Positions 39,850-50,659 of a DNA stretch of 64,000 nt are shown piece after piece (position 1 is the stretch's first letter; every line of letters begins with the position of its first letter). Position numbers and translations under genes: made by a program. The notes under the pieces were generated by a model. It was not told where the DNA came from. It made no database searches and worked only from the letters and a program-made list of their open reading frames with translations. Location of the stretch: assembly GCA_037446165.1 (NCBI GenBank), contig JBBIJC010000002.1, forward strand, positions 24,279 to 88,278, given 5' to 3'. Origin of the DNA: Parasulfuritortus sp037446165 (lineage in GTDB: Bacteria > Pseudomonadota > Gammaproteobacteria > Burkholderiales > Thiobacillaceae).

Positions 39850-42522
39850 ATGTCGACTCATAACCCTGACATCGACCCTCAGGAAACGCGCGAGTGGCTG
39901 GACGCCCTTGCCGCAGTCATCGAAGAAGAAGGCCCCGAGCGTGCCCATTACCTGCTTGAACGGCTGATCGAAAAGGCCCGCCGTTCTGGCGCCTACCTGC
40001 CCTACAACGCCACCACGGCGTATGTGAACAGCATCCCGACCCACCTGCAGGAAAAGCACCCCGGCGACACCGCCATGGAACGCCGGATCAAGACCCTGAT
40101 CCGCTGGAACGCCGTGGCCTGCGTGATGCGCGCCAACGAGAAGGCGCCAGGCGTGGGCGGCCACATCGCCAGCTTCCAGTCCTCCGCCACCCTGTATGAC
40201 GTCGGTTTCAACCATTTCTTCAAGAGCCCGTCCGCCCCTGACGGCGGCGACCTGGTCTTCTTCCAGGGCCACTCGGCGCCCGGCATCTACGCCCGCGCCT
40301 TCATCGAGGGCCGCATCGACGAGGAGCACCTTGAGAATTTCCGACAGGAATCCGGTGGCAAGGGCCTGCCCTCCTATCCGCACCCCTGGCTGATGCCGGA
40401 CTTCTGGCAGTTCCCGACCGTGTCCATGGGCCTTGGACCGATCCAGGCCATCTACCAGGCCCGGTTCCTGAAATATCTGCACGACCGCGGCATCGCCGAC
40501 ACCTCGGGCCGCCATGTCTGGGCCTTCCTCGGCGACGGCGAGACCGACGAGCCGGAATCCCTCGGCGCCCTCACCCTGGCCTCGCGCGAGAAGCTCGACA
40601 ACCTGATCTTCGTGGTCAACTGCAACCTGCAGCGCCTGGACGGCCCGGTGCGCGGCAACGGCAAGATCATCCAGGAACTGGAAGCCGCCTTCCGCGGCGC
40701 CGGCTGGAACGTGCTCAAGGTGATCTGGGGCTCGTACTGGGACCCGCTCCTGGCCATGGACACCAAGGGCCTGCTGCGCCAGCGCATGGAAGAATGCGTC
40801 GACGGCGAATACCAGAATTTCAAGGCCAAGGGCGGCGCCTACACCCGCGAGCACTTCTTCGGCAAATATCCCGAACTGAAGGAGATGGTCGCGGCCATGT
40901 CCGATGACGATATCTGGCGCCTGAACCGCGGTGGCCACGACCCGCACAAGGTCTTCGCCGCCTATGCCGCGGCCGTGAAGCACACCGGCCAGCCGACTGT
41001 GATCCTGGCCAAGACGGTCAAGGGCTACGGCATGGGCGCCTCCGGCGAGGCCCAGAACCCAACCCACCAGGCCAAGAAAATGGCCATGGACGATCTGCGT
41101 GCCTTCCGCGACCGCTTCAGCATCCCGATCTCCGACGAGGATCTGCCCAAGCTGCCGTTCTACCGTCCGGCCGAAGACAGCGCCGAGATGAAGTACCTGC
41201 GCGCGACCCGGGAAAAACTGGGCGGCTACATTCCGACCCGCCGCACCACGGCCGATTCGCTGGCCGTGCCTGACCTGGACGCCTTCCAGGCCATGCTGGA
41301 AGCGACCGGCGATCGCGAGATCTCGACCACCATGGCCTTCGTCCGCATCCTGACCACCCTGCTGCGCGACAAGGGCCTGGGCAAGCGCGTCGTACCGATC
41401 GTCCCTGACGAAGCCCGCACCTTTGGCATGGAAGGCCTGTTCCGCACGGTCGGCATCTACTCCTCGACCGGCCAGCTCTACGAACCGGTCGACTCCGACC
41501 AGGTGATGTACTACCGCGAGGACAAGGGCGGCCAGATCCTGGAAGAAGGCATCAACGAGGCCGGCGCGTTCTCGTCCTGGATCGCCGCCGCGACCTCGTA
41601 CAGCACCAACGGCGTGCAGATGATCCCGTTCTACATCTACTACTCGATGTTCGGCTTCCAGCGCATCGGCGACCTGGCCTGGGCGGCCGGCGATTCCCGC
41701 GCCCGCGGCTTCCTGCTCGGCGGCACCGCCGGGCGGACCACGCTGAACGGCGAGGGCCTGCAGCACGAGGACGGCCACAGCCACCTGCAGGCGGCGATGA
41801 TCCCGAACTGCATCGCCTACGATCCGACCTTCCACTACGAACTGGCGGTGATCATGCATGACGGCATGCGCCGCATGTTCCACGACCAGGAAGACGTGTT
41901 CTATTACATCACCGTGATGAACGAGAACTACAGCCACCCGGCCCTGCCCAAGGGCGCGGAGGCGGGCATTCTCAAGGGCCTGTATCAGCTGAGCGAAGGC
42001 GCCAAGGCAAAGGGCAAGACCAAGAAGCCCAGGGTCCAGCTCATGGGTTCGGGCACCATCCTGCGCGAGGTCATGGCCGCTGCCGAGTTGCTGGAACAAG
42101 ACTGGGGCGTCAGCGCCGATGTCTGGAGCGCGACCAGTTTCAACGAACTGCGCCGCGAGGCCCAGGAAACACATCGCTGGAACCTGCTGCATCCGGACCA
42201 GAAGCAGAAGACCAGCTACGTCGAGCAGTGCCTGGACGCAACCGAAGGCCCGATCATCGCCTCGACCGACTACATGCGCGCCTTCCCCGACCAGATCCGG
42301 CCCTATATCCAGCGCCGCTTCGTCACCCTTGGCACTGACGGTTTCGGCCGCTCCGACTCGCGCGAGGCGCTGCGCCGTTTCTTCGAGGTGGATCGCTACT
42401 ACGTCACCCTGGCCGCCCTCAAGGCGCTGGCCGACGAGGGCACGATTCCGGCCAGCACGGCCGCCGAAGCCATCAAGAAATACGGGCTCGACGCCGACCG
42501 GCCGAACCCGGTGAACGTATAA
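39850..42522 (+). CDS. aceE: Pyruvate dehydrogenase E1 component
   Basis: AceE is the homodimeric thiamine-diphosphate E1 that decarboxylates pyruvate and acetylates the lipoyl groups of E2. From ATG 39850 (MSTHNPDIDPQETREWLDAL) it has 890 residues, the normal size. The thiamine-site region FLGDGETDEPES with a downstream VVNCNLQRLDGPVRG is intact, as are GAGWNVLKVIWGS and the GLQHEDGHSHL segment. GGAG lies 9 bases before the start. An upstream ATG at 39796 would add an unconserved tail. Confidence 0.97.
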   Translation: MSTHNPDIDPQETREWLDALAAVIEEEGPERAHYLLERLIEKARRSGAYLPYNATTAYVNSIPTHLQEKHPGDTAMERRIKTLIRWNAVACVMRANEKAPGVGGHIASFQSSATLYDVGFNHFFKSPSAPDGGDLVFFQGHSAPGIYARAFIEGRIDEEHLENFRQESGGKGLPSYPHPWLMPDFWQFPTVSMGLGPIQAIYQARFLKYLHDRGIADTSGRHVWAFLGDGETDEPESLGALTLASREKLDNLIFVVNCNLQRLDGPVRGNGKIIQELEAAFRGAGWNVLKVIWGSYWDPLLAMDTKGLLRQRMEECVDGEYQNFKAKGGAYTREHFFGKYPELKEMVAAMSDDDIWRLNRGGHDPHKVFAAYAAAVKHTGQPTVILAKTVKGYGMGASGEAQNPTHQAKKMAMDDLRAFRDRFSIPISDEDLPKLPFYRPAEDSAEMKYLRATREKLGGYIPTRRTTADSLAVPDLDAFQAMLEATGDREISTTMAFVRILTTLLRDKGLGKRVVPIVPDEARTFGMEGLFRTVGIYSSTGQLYEPVDSDQVMYYREDKGGQILEEGINEAGAFSSWIAAATSYSTNGVQMIPFYIYYSMFGFQRIGDLAWAAGDSRARGFLLGGTAGRTTLNGEGLQHEDGHSHLQAAMIPNCIAYDPTFHYELAVIMHDGMRRMFHDQEDVFYYITVMNENYSHPALPKGAEAGILKGLYQLSEGAKAKGKTKKPRVQLMGSGTILREVMAAAELLEQDWGVSADVWSATSFNELRREAQETHRWNLLHPDQKQKTSYVEQCLDATEGPIIASTDYMRAFPDQIRPYIQRRFVTLGTDGFGRSDSREALRRFFEVDRYYVTLAALKALADEGTIPASTAAEAIKKYGLDADRPNPVNV

Positions 42523-42535
42523 CGGAGTCGAGAAG

Positions 42536-43858
42536 ATGAGCATCAAGGAAGTCATCGTCCCCGATATCGGCAGCTTCAAGGATGTCGAAGTCATCGAGAT
42601 CATGGTCAAGGTGGGCGACGAGATCGTCACCGACGCCTCGCTCATGACCGTCGAGTCCGACAAGGCCGCCATGGACATCCCCGCCCCGTTCGGCGGCACC
42701 GTGAAGGAACTCAAGATCAAGGTCGGCGACAAGGTTTCGTCCGGCTCGCTGGTCCTCATGCTGGACACTTCCAGTGACACCACCCCGGCCACGGCCGCGC
42801 CGGTGGTCACCTCATTCACCCCGGCCGCCACGCCGGTGGTCGCCAACGTGCCGCCGCCGTCCCACCCGGCGCCTGAAGTACCGGCCCACATCCCGCCCAG
42901 GCACCGGCCCGACCCGGTCGCTGCCCACGTCGAGTTCGTCGCCGGCAAGACTGCCCACGCCAGCCCGTCGGTACGCCGCTTCGCCCGCGAACTGGGCGCC
43001 GACCTCAGCCACATCAAGGGCAACGGCCCGCGCGGCCGCATCACCAAGGAAGATGTGCAGGCCTGGATCAAGGGCGAGCTGGCCAAGCCCAAGTCCGAGG
43101 CCATGGGCATCGGCTTCGGCGTCCTGCCGGCGCCGGAAATCGACTTCAGCCAGTTCGGCGAGACCGAGAACCAGCCCCTGTCCCGGATCAAGAAGCTGTC
43201 CGGCGCCAACCTGCACCGCAACTGGGTCACCGCGCCGCACGTCACCCAGTTCGACGAGGCCGACATCACCGACCTGGAAGACTTCCGCAAGTCGATGCTG
43301 GACGAGGCCGCCAAACGTGGCGTCAAGCTGACCCTGCTGGCCTTCATGATGAAGGCCGTGGTCAACGCCCTGCGCACCTTCCCGCAGTTCAACGCCTCGC
43401 TGGCCACGGACGGCGAAAGCCTGATCATGAAGAAGTATTTCCATGTCGGCTTCGCCTGCGACACCCCGGACGGCCTGGTCGTGCCGGTCATCCGCGACGT
43501 GAACAAGAAGGACGTGATGGACATCGCCCGCGAACTGGCCGAGCTGTCCGAACTGGCCCGCGAGCGCAAACTCAAGGTCGACGCCATGCAGGGCGGCTGC
43601 TTCACCATCTCCAGTCTGGGCGGCATCGGCGGTACCAAGTTCACGCCCATCATCAATTGCCCGGAAGTGGCCATCCTGGGCCTGTCCCGCGCCGAGATGA
43701 AGCCGGTCTGGAACAAGGCCAGCAAGACCTTCGAGCCGCGCCTGGTGCTGCCGCTGGCACTGTCCTACGATCACCGCGTCATCGACGGTGCCGACGGCGC
43801 GCGCTTCACCAGCCACCTGCGCCTGATGCTGTCCGACGTGCGCCGGCTGCTGCTCTGA
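42536..43858 (+). CDS. aceF: Pyruvate dehydrogenase E2, dihydrolipoamide acetyltransferase
   Basis: This 440-residue E2 has one lipoyl domain (lipoyl-lysine K43 in VESDKAAMDIP), an alanine/proline-rich linker (76-140), a peripheral subunit-binding domain (SPSVRRFARELGADLSHIKG) and the acetyltransferase domain with the active-site SYDHRVIDGADGARF. It forms the core that passes acetyl groups to CoA. With a single lipoyl domain it is a short type; the lipoyl domain on LpdA may supplement it. It begins 13 bases after aceE. Confidence 0.96.
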   Translation: MSIKEVIVPDIGSFKDVEVIEIMVKVGDEIVTDASLMTVESDKAAMDIPAPFGGTVKELKIKVGDKVSSGSLVLMLDTSSDTTPATAAPVVTSFTPAATPVVANVPPPSHPAPEVPAHIPPRHRPDPVAAHVEFVAGKTAHASPSVRRFARELGADLSHIKGNGPRGRITKEDVQAWIKGELAKPKSEAMGIGFGVLPAPEIDFSQFGETENQPLSRIKKLSGANLHRNWVTAPHVTQFDEADITDLEDFRKSMLDEAAKRGVKLTLLAFMMKAVVNALRTFPQFNASLATDGESLIMKKYFHVGFACDTPDGLVVPVIRDVNKKDVMDIARELAELSELARERKLKVDAMQGGCFTISSLGGIGGTKFTPIINCPEVAILGLSRAEMKPVWNKASKTFEPRLVLPLALSYDHRVIDGADGARFTSHLRLMLSDVRRLLL

Positions 43859-43866
43859 CCAAGCTC

Positions 43867-43892
43867 GTCATCCCCGTGCAGATGGGGATGAC
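43867..43892. repeat. Intercistronic GTCATCCCC hairpin (dRS3-like small repeat)
   Basis: In the 79-base gap between aceF and lpdA, GTCATCCCC (43867-43875) is followed by an 8-base loop and its exact reverse complement (43884-43892). The ATcCCC-N8-GGGgAT form resembles the short dRS3-type palindromes scattered in several betaproteobacterial genomes. It has no T tract, so it is unlikely to terminate fully but could modulate lpdA mRNA. Confidence 0.6.
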
Positions 43893-43937
43893 AAGCAACA
43901 TGCGAACCTCATCCAAGCTCAAACTCGAGATAAAACC

Positions 43938-45704
<1,767 letters not shown>

Positions 45705-45725
45705 CAGGCCGACGCCCGAGCAGCG

Positions 45726-45755
45726 AAAAGGCCGCAATTGCGGCCTTTTCCTTAT
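45726..45755 (+). terminator. Rho-independent terminator of aceE-aceF-lpdA
   Basis: A perfect palindrome with arms AAAAGGCCGC and GCGGCCTTTT and an AATT centre (45726-45749) begins 22 bases after the lpdA stop and runs into T-rich CCTT. It closes the pyruvate dehydrogenase operon. The remaining ~200 bases up to the next gene are without a recognised gene or signal. Confidence 0.88.
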
Positions 45756-45964
45756 GTACTTCACGATTTACCGGGATGAGGCACTACTGCCATTGCTCCC
45801 AGCGCCATGGCCGGGCAGACATACCGGTCACCCCCTGGCCGGAACAACAAGACCCCATTGATGATCGGGTATCTACCGTTCAATTTTGATACCATCGATC
45901 ATTGGTTCATTTCTACCGTCAGTCAGTACGGCAATGAAAATACTCAATCAATTTTAGGGGGATC

Positions 45965-47098
45965 ATGTTCAACAAATGCAAACGGGAAATCGAAGGGCTG
46001 AAGGCCTTGCTTGCTGATCACATGCGCCGATTGGCAGAAATGGAGCAAGCCGCCCAGGCCCAGGCAATCGAGCTCGACCAGGCCAGGCACGAAGCCGAAA
46101 TCCTCCGGCACACACTGGAAAGTCAGGCCAGCACACATGCCAGCCTGACCAAGTTTCACCAGTCACTGCTGCTGGTCCAGGGCAGCACGGCCAAGATGGC
46201 CGATTTTCTGGGCAAGGAGAATATCGCTGCCATGGAGGTCAAGGGCGCCTCGCTGACCACGCGTTCGGCGGTGCACGCCCTGGCGGCCAACCTGGATGAA
46301 CTCGCGCAAAGTTCAAAGTCCGCCTCGGACAAGGTGGGCAATCTGGATGCGCACGCCCAGGAGATCGGACAAATCGTCGAGTTGATCCGACAGGTGGCAG
46401 AACAGACCAATCTGCTCGCGCTCAATGCCGCGATTGAAGCGGCCAGGGCAGGTGAAGCCGGCCGGGGCTTTGCGGTGGTTGCGGACGAGGTCAGAAAGCT
46501 GGCCGAGCGAACCAGCCAGGCCACAGGCGAGATCTCCAACCGGGTCGCGAAGATCAGCGAATCGAGCCGGCAAAGCTGCGAGCATATGAGCCAGCTGTCT
46601 GAAAACTCGCACCAATACAGCGTCAAAGGCCAGGAGACCACCACGGTCATCACCCATCTGCTCAGCCTGTCCGAAAACATGGACAAGGCACTGTCAAGCG
46701 CCGCCTTGCGCGGATTCTGCGAGCTGGCGAAGGTAGACCACATTGTCTTCAAGTCGCGGGTCTACAATGTGGTATTGGGTATATCAGACGAAGGCGCGGA
46801 GGCCTTTTCCGATCACACCGCCTGCCGGCTCGGGCGCTGGTACTACGAGGGCGAAGGGCACCGGCACTTTTCCGGAGTACCCGGCTTCCAGGCGGTCGAA
46901 GCGCCGCACATGCGTTTTCACCAACTGGCAGTCGAGGCGGTACGCGAAGCCCGGTCGGGCAATCTTCAGACCGACATCCTGGCGCGCATGGAGGATGAGA
47001 GCATGAGCGTCATCACCCTGCTCGATACCCTAGCCAGCCAGTTCAAGCAGGAGATGGAGGCCAACCGCACCGACAGCGGCAGCGTCGACTTGTTCTGA
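45965..47098 (+). CDS. Cytosolic chemoreceptor with CZB zinc-binding domain
   Basis: This 377-residue protein lacks signal or membrane helices. Residues 5-60 are coiled coil; 100-240 form the methyl-accepting signalling helices with the conserved tip EQTNLLALNAAIEAARAGEAGRGFAVV (hairpin at about 146-183). The C-terminal CZB domain has the zinc ligands H259, C287 (ACRLGRWYYEGEG), H315 and H319. CZB receptors bind zinc and in some bacteria sense hypochlorous acid or zinc and change CheA activity. No che genes are nearby, so partners lie elsewhere. GGGGG sits 5 bases before the ATG. It is probably cotranscribed with the MHYT gene 11 bases downstream. Confidence 0.92.
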   Translation: MFNKCKREIEGLKALLADHMRRLAEMEQAAQAQAIELDQARHEAEILRHTLESQASTHASLTKFHQSLLLVQGSTAKMADFLGKENIAAMEVKGASLTTRSAVHALAANLDELAQSSKSASDKVGNLDAHAQEIGQIVELIRQVAEQTNLLALNAAIEAARAGEAGRGFAVVADEVRKLAERTSQATGEISNRVAKISESSRQSCEHMSQLSENSHQYSVKGQETTTVITHLLSLSENMDKALSSAALRGFCELAKVDHIVFKSRVYNVVLGISDEGAEAFSDHTACRLGRWYYEGEGHRHFSGVPGFQAVEAPHMRFHQLAVEAVREARSGNLQTDILARMEDESMSVITLLDTLASQFKQEMEANRTDSGSVDLF

Positions 47099-47109
47099 GA
47101 GGAGAAAGG

Positions 47110-50100
47110 ATGCCTGACTTTCTTCATCTGGTAACCACCCCGCCGGAAAGCAGCCTGCTCTACACGGGTCATTACGACCCTGTCCTGGTCAGCCTTTCCG
47201 TCGTCGCTGCGATATTTGCATCCTATGCGGCCCTGCTGGTCTCCGAGCACGTTGCCAACGCCGCCGAGACCAGGCCACGGCGGGTCTGGATTGCCATTGG
47301 CGGGACCTGCATGGGACTGGGCATCTGGGCCATGCATTTCGTCGGCATGCTGGCGTTCAGCCTGCCTTGCGGTACGGCCTATGATCCGCTGATCACCCTC
47401 CTGTCGATGATTCCGGGCGTCATGGCCAGCATCCTGGCCATGACCATCATCAGCCGGCCCACGCTGTCGACCTCGCGCCTGGTCTCGGGCGGCCTGCTGC
47501 TCGGGCTCGGCATCGGCACCATGCATTATTCGGGCATGGCGGCCTTGCATCTGGACGGCATGATCCGCTACGACCTAAAGCTGTTCCTGTTGTCCATTCT
47601 GGTCGCCATTGCCCTGGCGATGCTGGCCTTGTGGATCCGCAATCGCCTGCAATCATGGCATCCGTTCGAGTTGTTCTGGGTGCCGGTGATCAGCGCCGTG
47701 GTCCTGGGTCTGGCGGTTTCGGGCATGCACTACACGGCCATGGCAGCCGCCTACTTCATCAGCGACAGTGACCAGAGCATCGTCGATTCCCAGATCACTC
47801 CCACCTTCCTCGCCTCGATGGTTCTGGTCGTCACCAGTGCCATTATCGTGCTGACCATGGTGGCGTCGTATGTCGCGAAGCCGAAACTGTTTTCGCTGCG
47901 AGGCTCGTACGAGGTCACCGGCCTGATGATTGCCGGCTGGATCGGCATCGCCTGGTTAAGTGCCGGTGCTTATTACGATCATCTTGCCCGCAGCGTTTAC
48001 CAGCATGAATCCGAGCAGGCCGCGCACCGGCTGAACCAGGTCACCGGCAATATCGACGATGCGGTCCAGATGCTCAAGGGCATCGCGCTGGTCATCGCCC
48101 TCGATCACGACACCCACGAAGTCCTGCGCCGCTTTGACCCGGATATTGGGCCCTCGATGCAAAATTATGAGGCCCGTAAAAAGGCCTGGACCGGTGACAA
48201 GGCGCTGGCTGATCTGAACCATTCGCTGGCGGTCGAAGCCACGCATCTGAATGCCGATGTCACCTGGATCGTCAATGCGGCCGGCGATTGCATCGCGGCC
48301 AGCAACGCCGGCACCGCCGGCAGCTTTGTCGGCACCAATTACGCCGATCGGGACTATTTCAAACAGGCCAGTGCGGGCCAGAACGGCCATCAATACGCGG
48401 TGGGACGGACGAGCAAGATTCCCGGCCTGTACTATTCCGCGCCCATCCTTGAAAACGGGCGCTTCATTGGCGCGGCGGTGGCCAAGCGGGACATCACGAA
48501 ATTCGCCCGCTGGACCAATCCAGTCAATGCCTTCATCTCCGACAGCAATGGCGTCATCATCCTGGCGCCGGACCCGAAACTGGAAAACCACACCCTGCCC
48601 AAGGCCGAATTCCTGAATCTGTCGCTGGAGAAACGCCAGATGCAATACAAGACCAGCCGGTTTGAGCCCCTGACCATCAGCCGCTGGGACCAGGGACAAT
48701 TCCCCTCGGCCGTGCTGCTCGGGGACAGCAAGGAACCGGTCGCGCTGGTCTCCAGGGTGTTGCCCGAAGACGCCATCACCATCCATCTGAGCCGGCCAAT
48801 GGCTGACCTGGCGCGACTGCAAATCGAGCGTACCGGGCTGTTCATCCTGCTTGCCGTCGCCGGCAGCATGCTGATCGTCGCCGCTGGGGCCATGGTGCTT
48901 TACCTGCGCCAGGCGCGCGAAACGGAGACCGACCTGCGCATTGCCGCTGCCGCCTTCAACGTTCAGGAAGGCATGATGGTCACCGACGCCAGGGGCGTGA
49001 TCCTGCGCGTCAATCAGGCCTTCACCGAGATCACCGGCTACACGCCCGACGAGGTCGTCGGCCAGAACCCCCGCCTGCTCAGCTCGGGCCGTCACGACGC
49101 CGCCTTCTATCGCGAGCTGTGGGATGCGATCGAGCGCATCGGCGCATGGCAGGGCGAAGTCTGGAACCGACGCAAAAATGGCGAGGAGTTCCCCGAATGG
49201 CTCACCATCACCGCGGTGAAAGGCATCCACGGCGCGGTCACCCACTTCGTCGCCACCATGAGCGACATCAGCCAGCGCAAGGCCGCAGAAGACGAGATCA
49301 AGCAACTGGCGTTCTACGATGCCCTGACCCACCTGCCCAACCGCCGGTTGCTGACCGACCGGCTCAAGCAGGCCATGACCACCAGCGCCCGAAGCGGGCA
49401 TGGCGGGGCGCTGCTGTTCATCGACCTCGACAACTTCAAGACCCTCAATGACACCCTGGGCCATGACAAGGGCGACCTGTTGCTGCAGCAGGTTGCCGAT
49501 CGCCTGGTCCGATGCGTGCGCGAGGGCGACACCGTATCCAGGTTCGGCGGCGACGAGTTCGTGGTGATGCTGGAAGGCCTGGGCGACAACCTCGAGGACG
49601 CCGCGACCCAGACCCGGACGGTGGGTGAAAAGATCCTGACCATCCTCACTCAGCCCTATCAGCTCGCCGGCTACAAGCATCACAGCACCAGCAGCATCGG
49701 CGCCACCCTGTTCCAAGGGAGCAGGGATTCCCTGGATGAACTGCTGAAACAGGCTGACCTGGCCATGTACCAGGCCAAGGATGCGGGCCGCAATGTGCTG
49801 CGCTTCTTCGATCAGGGCATGCAGGCCGTCGCCAATGCCCGCGCCTCGCTCGAAGCGGATATGCACCAGGCGCTGCGCAGCAACGAATTCATCCTCTACT
49901 ACCAGCCCCAGGTCGACCGCGATGGCCAGCTGACTGGCGCCGAGGTCCTGGTGCGCTGGCAACACCCTCGGCACGGGTTGGTGCCGCCCGCCGAATTCAT
50001 TCCTCTGGCCGAGGAAACCGGCATGATCCTGCCCCTGGGTCATTGGGTGCTGGAGACCGCCTGCACCCAACTGGTCGCGTGGGCCAGCCGCCCCGAGCTG

Positions 50101-50598
50101 GCCCATCTCACCCTGGCGGTGAATATCAGCGCCCGCCAGTTCCGGCATCCTGATTTCGCAGATCAGGTGCTGGCTGTGCTCGACCAGACCGGGGCCAAGC
50201 CCAAACGTCTGAAACTGGAGCTCACCGAAAGCCTGCTCCTGGAAGACGTGGCCGACATCATCGCCAAAATGAGCAAGCTGAAAGCCAGCGGGGTGGGCTT
50301 CTCGCTGGATGACTTCGGCACCGGCTATTCCTCGCTCAGCTACCTGAAGCGCCTGCCGCTGGATCAGCTGAAGATCGACCAATCCTTTGTCCGGGACGTG
50401 CTCACCGATCCGAACGATGCCGCCATTGCCCGCACCATTGTCGCCCTGGCCCAAAGCATGGGCCTGACGGTCATTGCCGAGGGCGTGGAAACCGAGGCCC
50501 AGCGCGCATTCCTGGCCAGCGAAGGCTGCTTCGCCTATCAGGGTTATCTGTTTGGCCGCCCCGGACCGGTCGAAGCGATTGAACGTTTGGCGAGCTGA
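47110..50598 (+). CDS. MHYT-Cache-PAS-GGDEF-EAL c-di-GMP signalling protein
   Basis: This 1162-residue protein has an MHYT seven-helix sensor (about 20-260) with all three motif copies: WAMHFVGM, GTMHYSGM and SGMHYTAM, which bind metal in proposed models. A Cache-like extracytoplasmic domain (285-565), a helix (575-598), a PAS domain (610-725), GGDEF (735-900) and EAL (915-1155) follow. The cyclase site is GGDEF at 813-817 with an inhibitory RxxD site (R804-D807). In the EAL domain the signature is EVL (E945), a frequent active variant, with ELTES, DDFGTGYSS and IAEGVETE intact. Both synthesis and hydrolysis of c-di-GMP are therefore possible; direction cannot be told. Confidence 0.93.
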   Translation: MPDFLHLVTTPPESSLLYTGHYDPVLVSLSVVAAIFASYAALLVSEHVANAAETRPRRVWIAIGGTCMGLGIWAMHFVGMLAFSLPCGTAYDPLITLLSMIPGVMASILAMTIISRPTLSTSRLVSGGLLLGLGIGTMHYSGMAALHLDGMIRYDLKLFLLSILVAIALAMLALWIRNRLQSWHPFELFWVPVISAVVLGLAVSGMHYTAMAAAYFISDSDQSIVDSQITPTFLASMVLVVTSAIIVLTMVASYVAKPKLFSLRGSYEVTGLMIAGWIGIAWLSAGAYYDHLARSVYQHESEQAAHRLNQVTGNIDDAVQMLKGIALVIALDHDTHEVLRRFDPDIGPSMQNYEARKKAWTGDKALADLNHSLAVEATHLNADVTWIVNAAGDCIAASNAGTAGSFVGTNYADRDYFKQASAGQNGHQYAVGRTSKIPGLYYSAPILENGRFIGAAVAKRDITKFARWTNPVNAFISDSNGVIILAPDPKLENHTLPKAEFLNLSLEKRQMQYKTSRFEPLTISRWDQGQFPSAVLLGDSKEPVALVSRVLPEDAITIHLSRPMADLARLQIERTGLFILLAVAGSMLIVAAGAMVLYLRQARETETDLRIAAAAFNVQEGMMVTDARGVILRVNQAFTEITGYTPDEVVGQNPRLLSSGRHDAAFYRELWDAIERIGAWQGEVWNRRKNGEEFPEWLTITAVKGIHGAVTHFVATMSDISQRKAAEDEIKQLAFYDALTHLPNRRLLTDRLKQAMTTSARSGHGGALLFIDLDNFKTLNDTLGHDKGDLLLQQVADRLVRCVREGDTVSRFGGDEFVVMLEGLGDNLEDAATQTRTVGEKILTILTQPYQLAGYKHHSTSSIGATLFQGSRDSLDELLKQADLAMYQAKDAGRNVLRFFDQGMQAVANARASLEADMHQALRSNEFILYYQPQVDRDGQLTGAEVLVRWQHPRHGLVPPAEFIPLAEETGMILPLGHWVLETACTQLVAWASRPELAHLTLAVNISARQFRHPDFADQVLAVLDQTGAKPKRLKLELTESLLLEDVADIIAKMSKLKASGVGFSLDDFGTGYSSLSYLKRLPLDQLKIDQSFVRDVLTDPNDAAIARTIVALAQSMGLTVIAEGVETEAQRAFLASEGCFAYQGYLFGRPGPVEAIERLAS

Positions 50599-50659
50599 GT
50601 CCGGGCCGCCATGTAGTTGTTGTCTGATCCCTCACCGTTTCAGGCGATAATCGCGCCCC

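Noticed and set aside
39763..43725. Very long open frame antisense to aceE and aceF
   Set aside because: It lies opposite two complete, conserved genes and arises from high-GC third-position bias. Its sequence is low in complexity and shows no domain.
45751..45964. Gap before the CZB receptor as a possible small RNA or promoter site
   Set aside because: It holds a near-palindromic GATCGGGTATC/GATACCATCGATC region but no convincing promoter boxes or terminator beyond the lpdA one, so no feature was called.
47956..50454. Long minus-strand open frame opposite the MHYT-GGDEF-EAL gene
   Set aside because: It mirrors the real gene, has no recognisable domain and has no ribosome-binding site.
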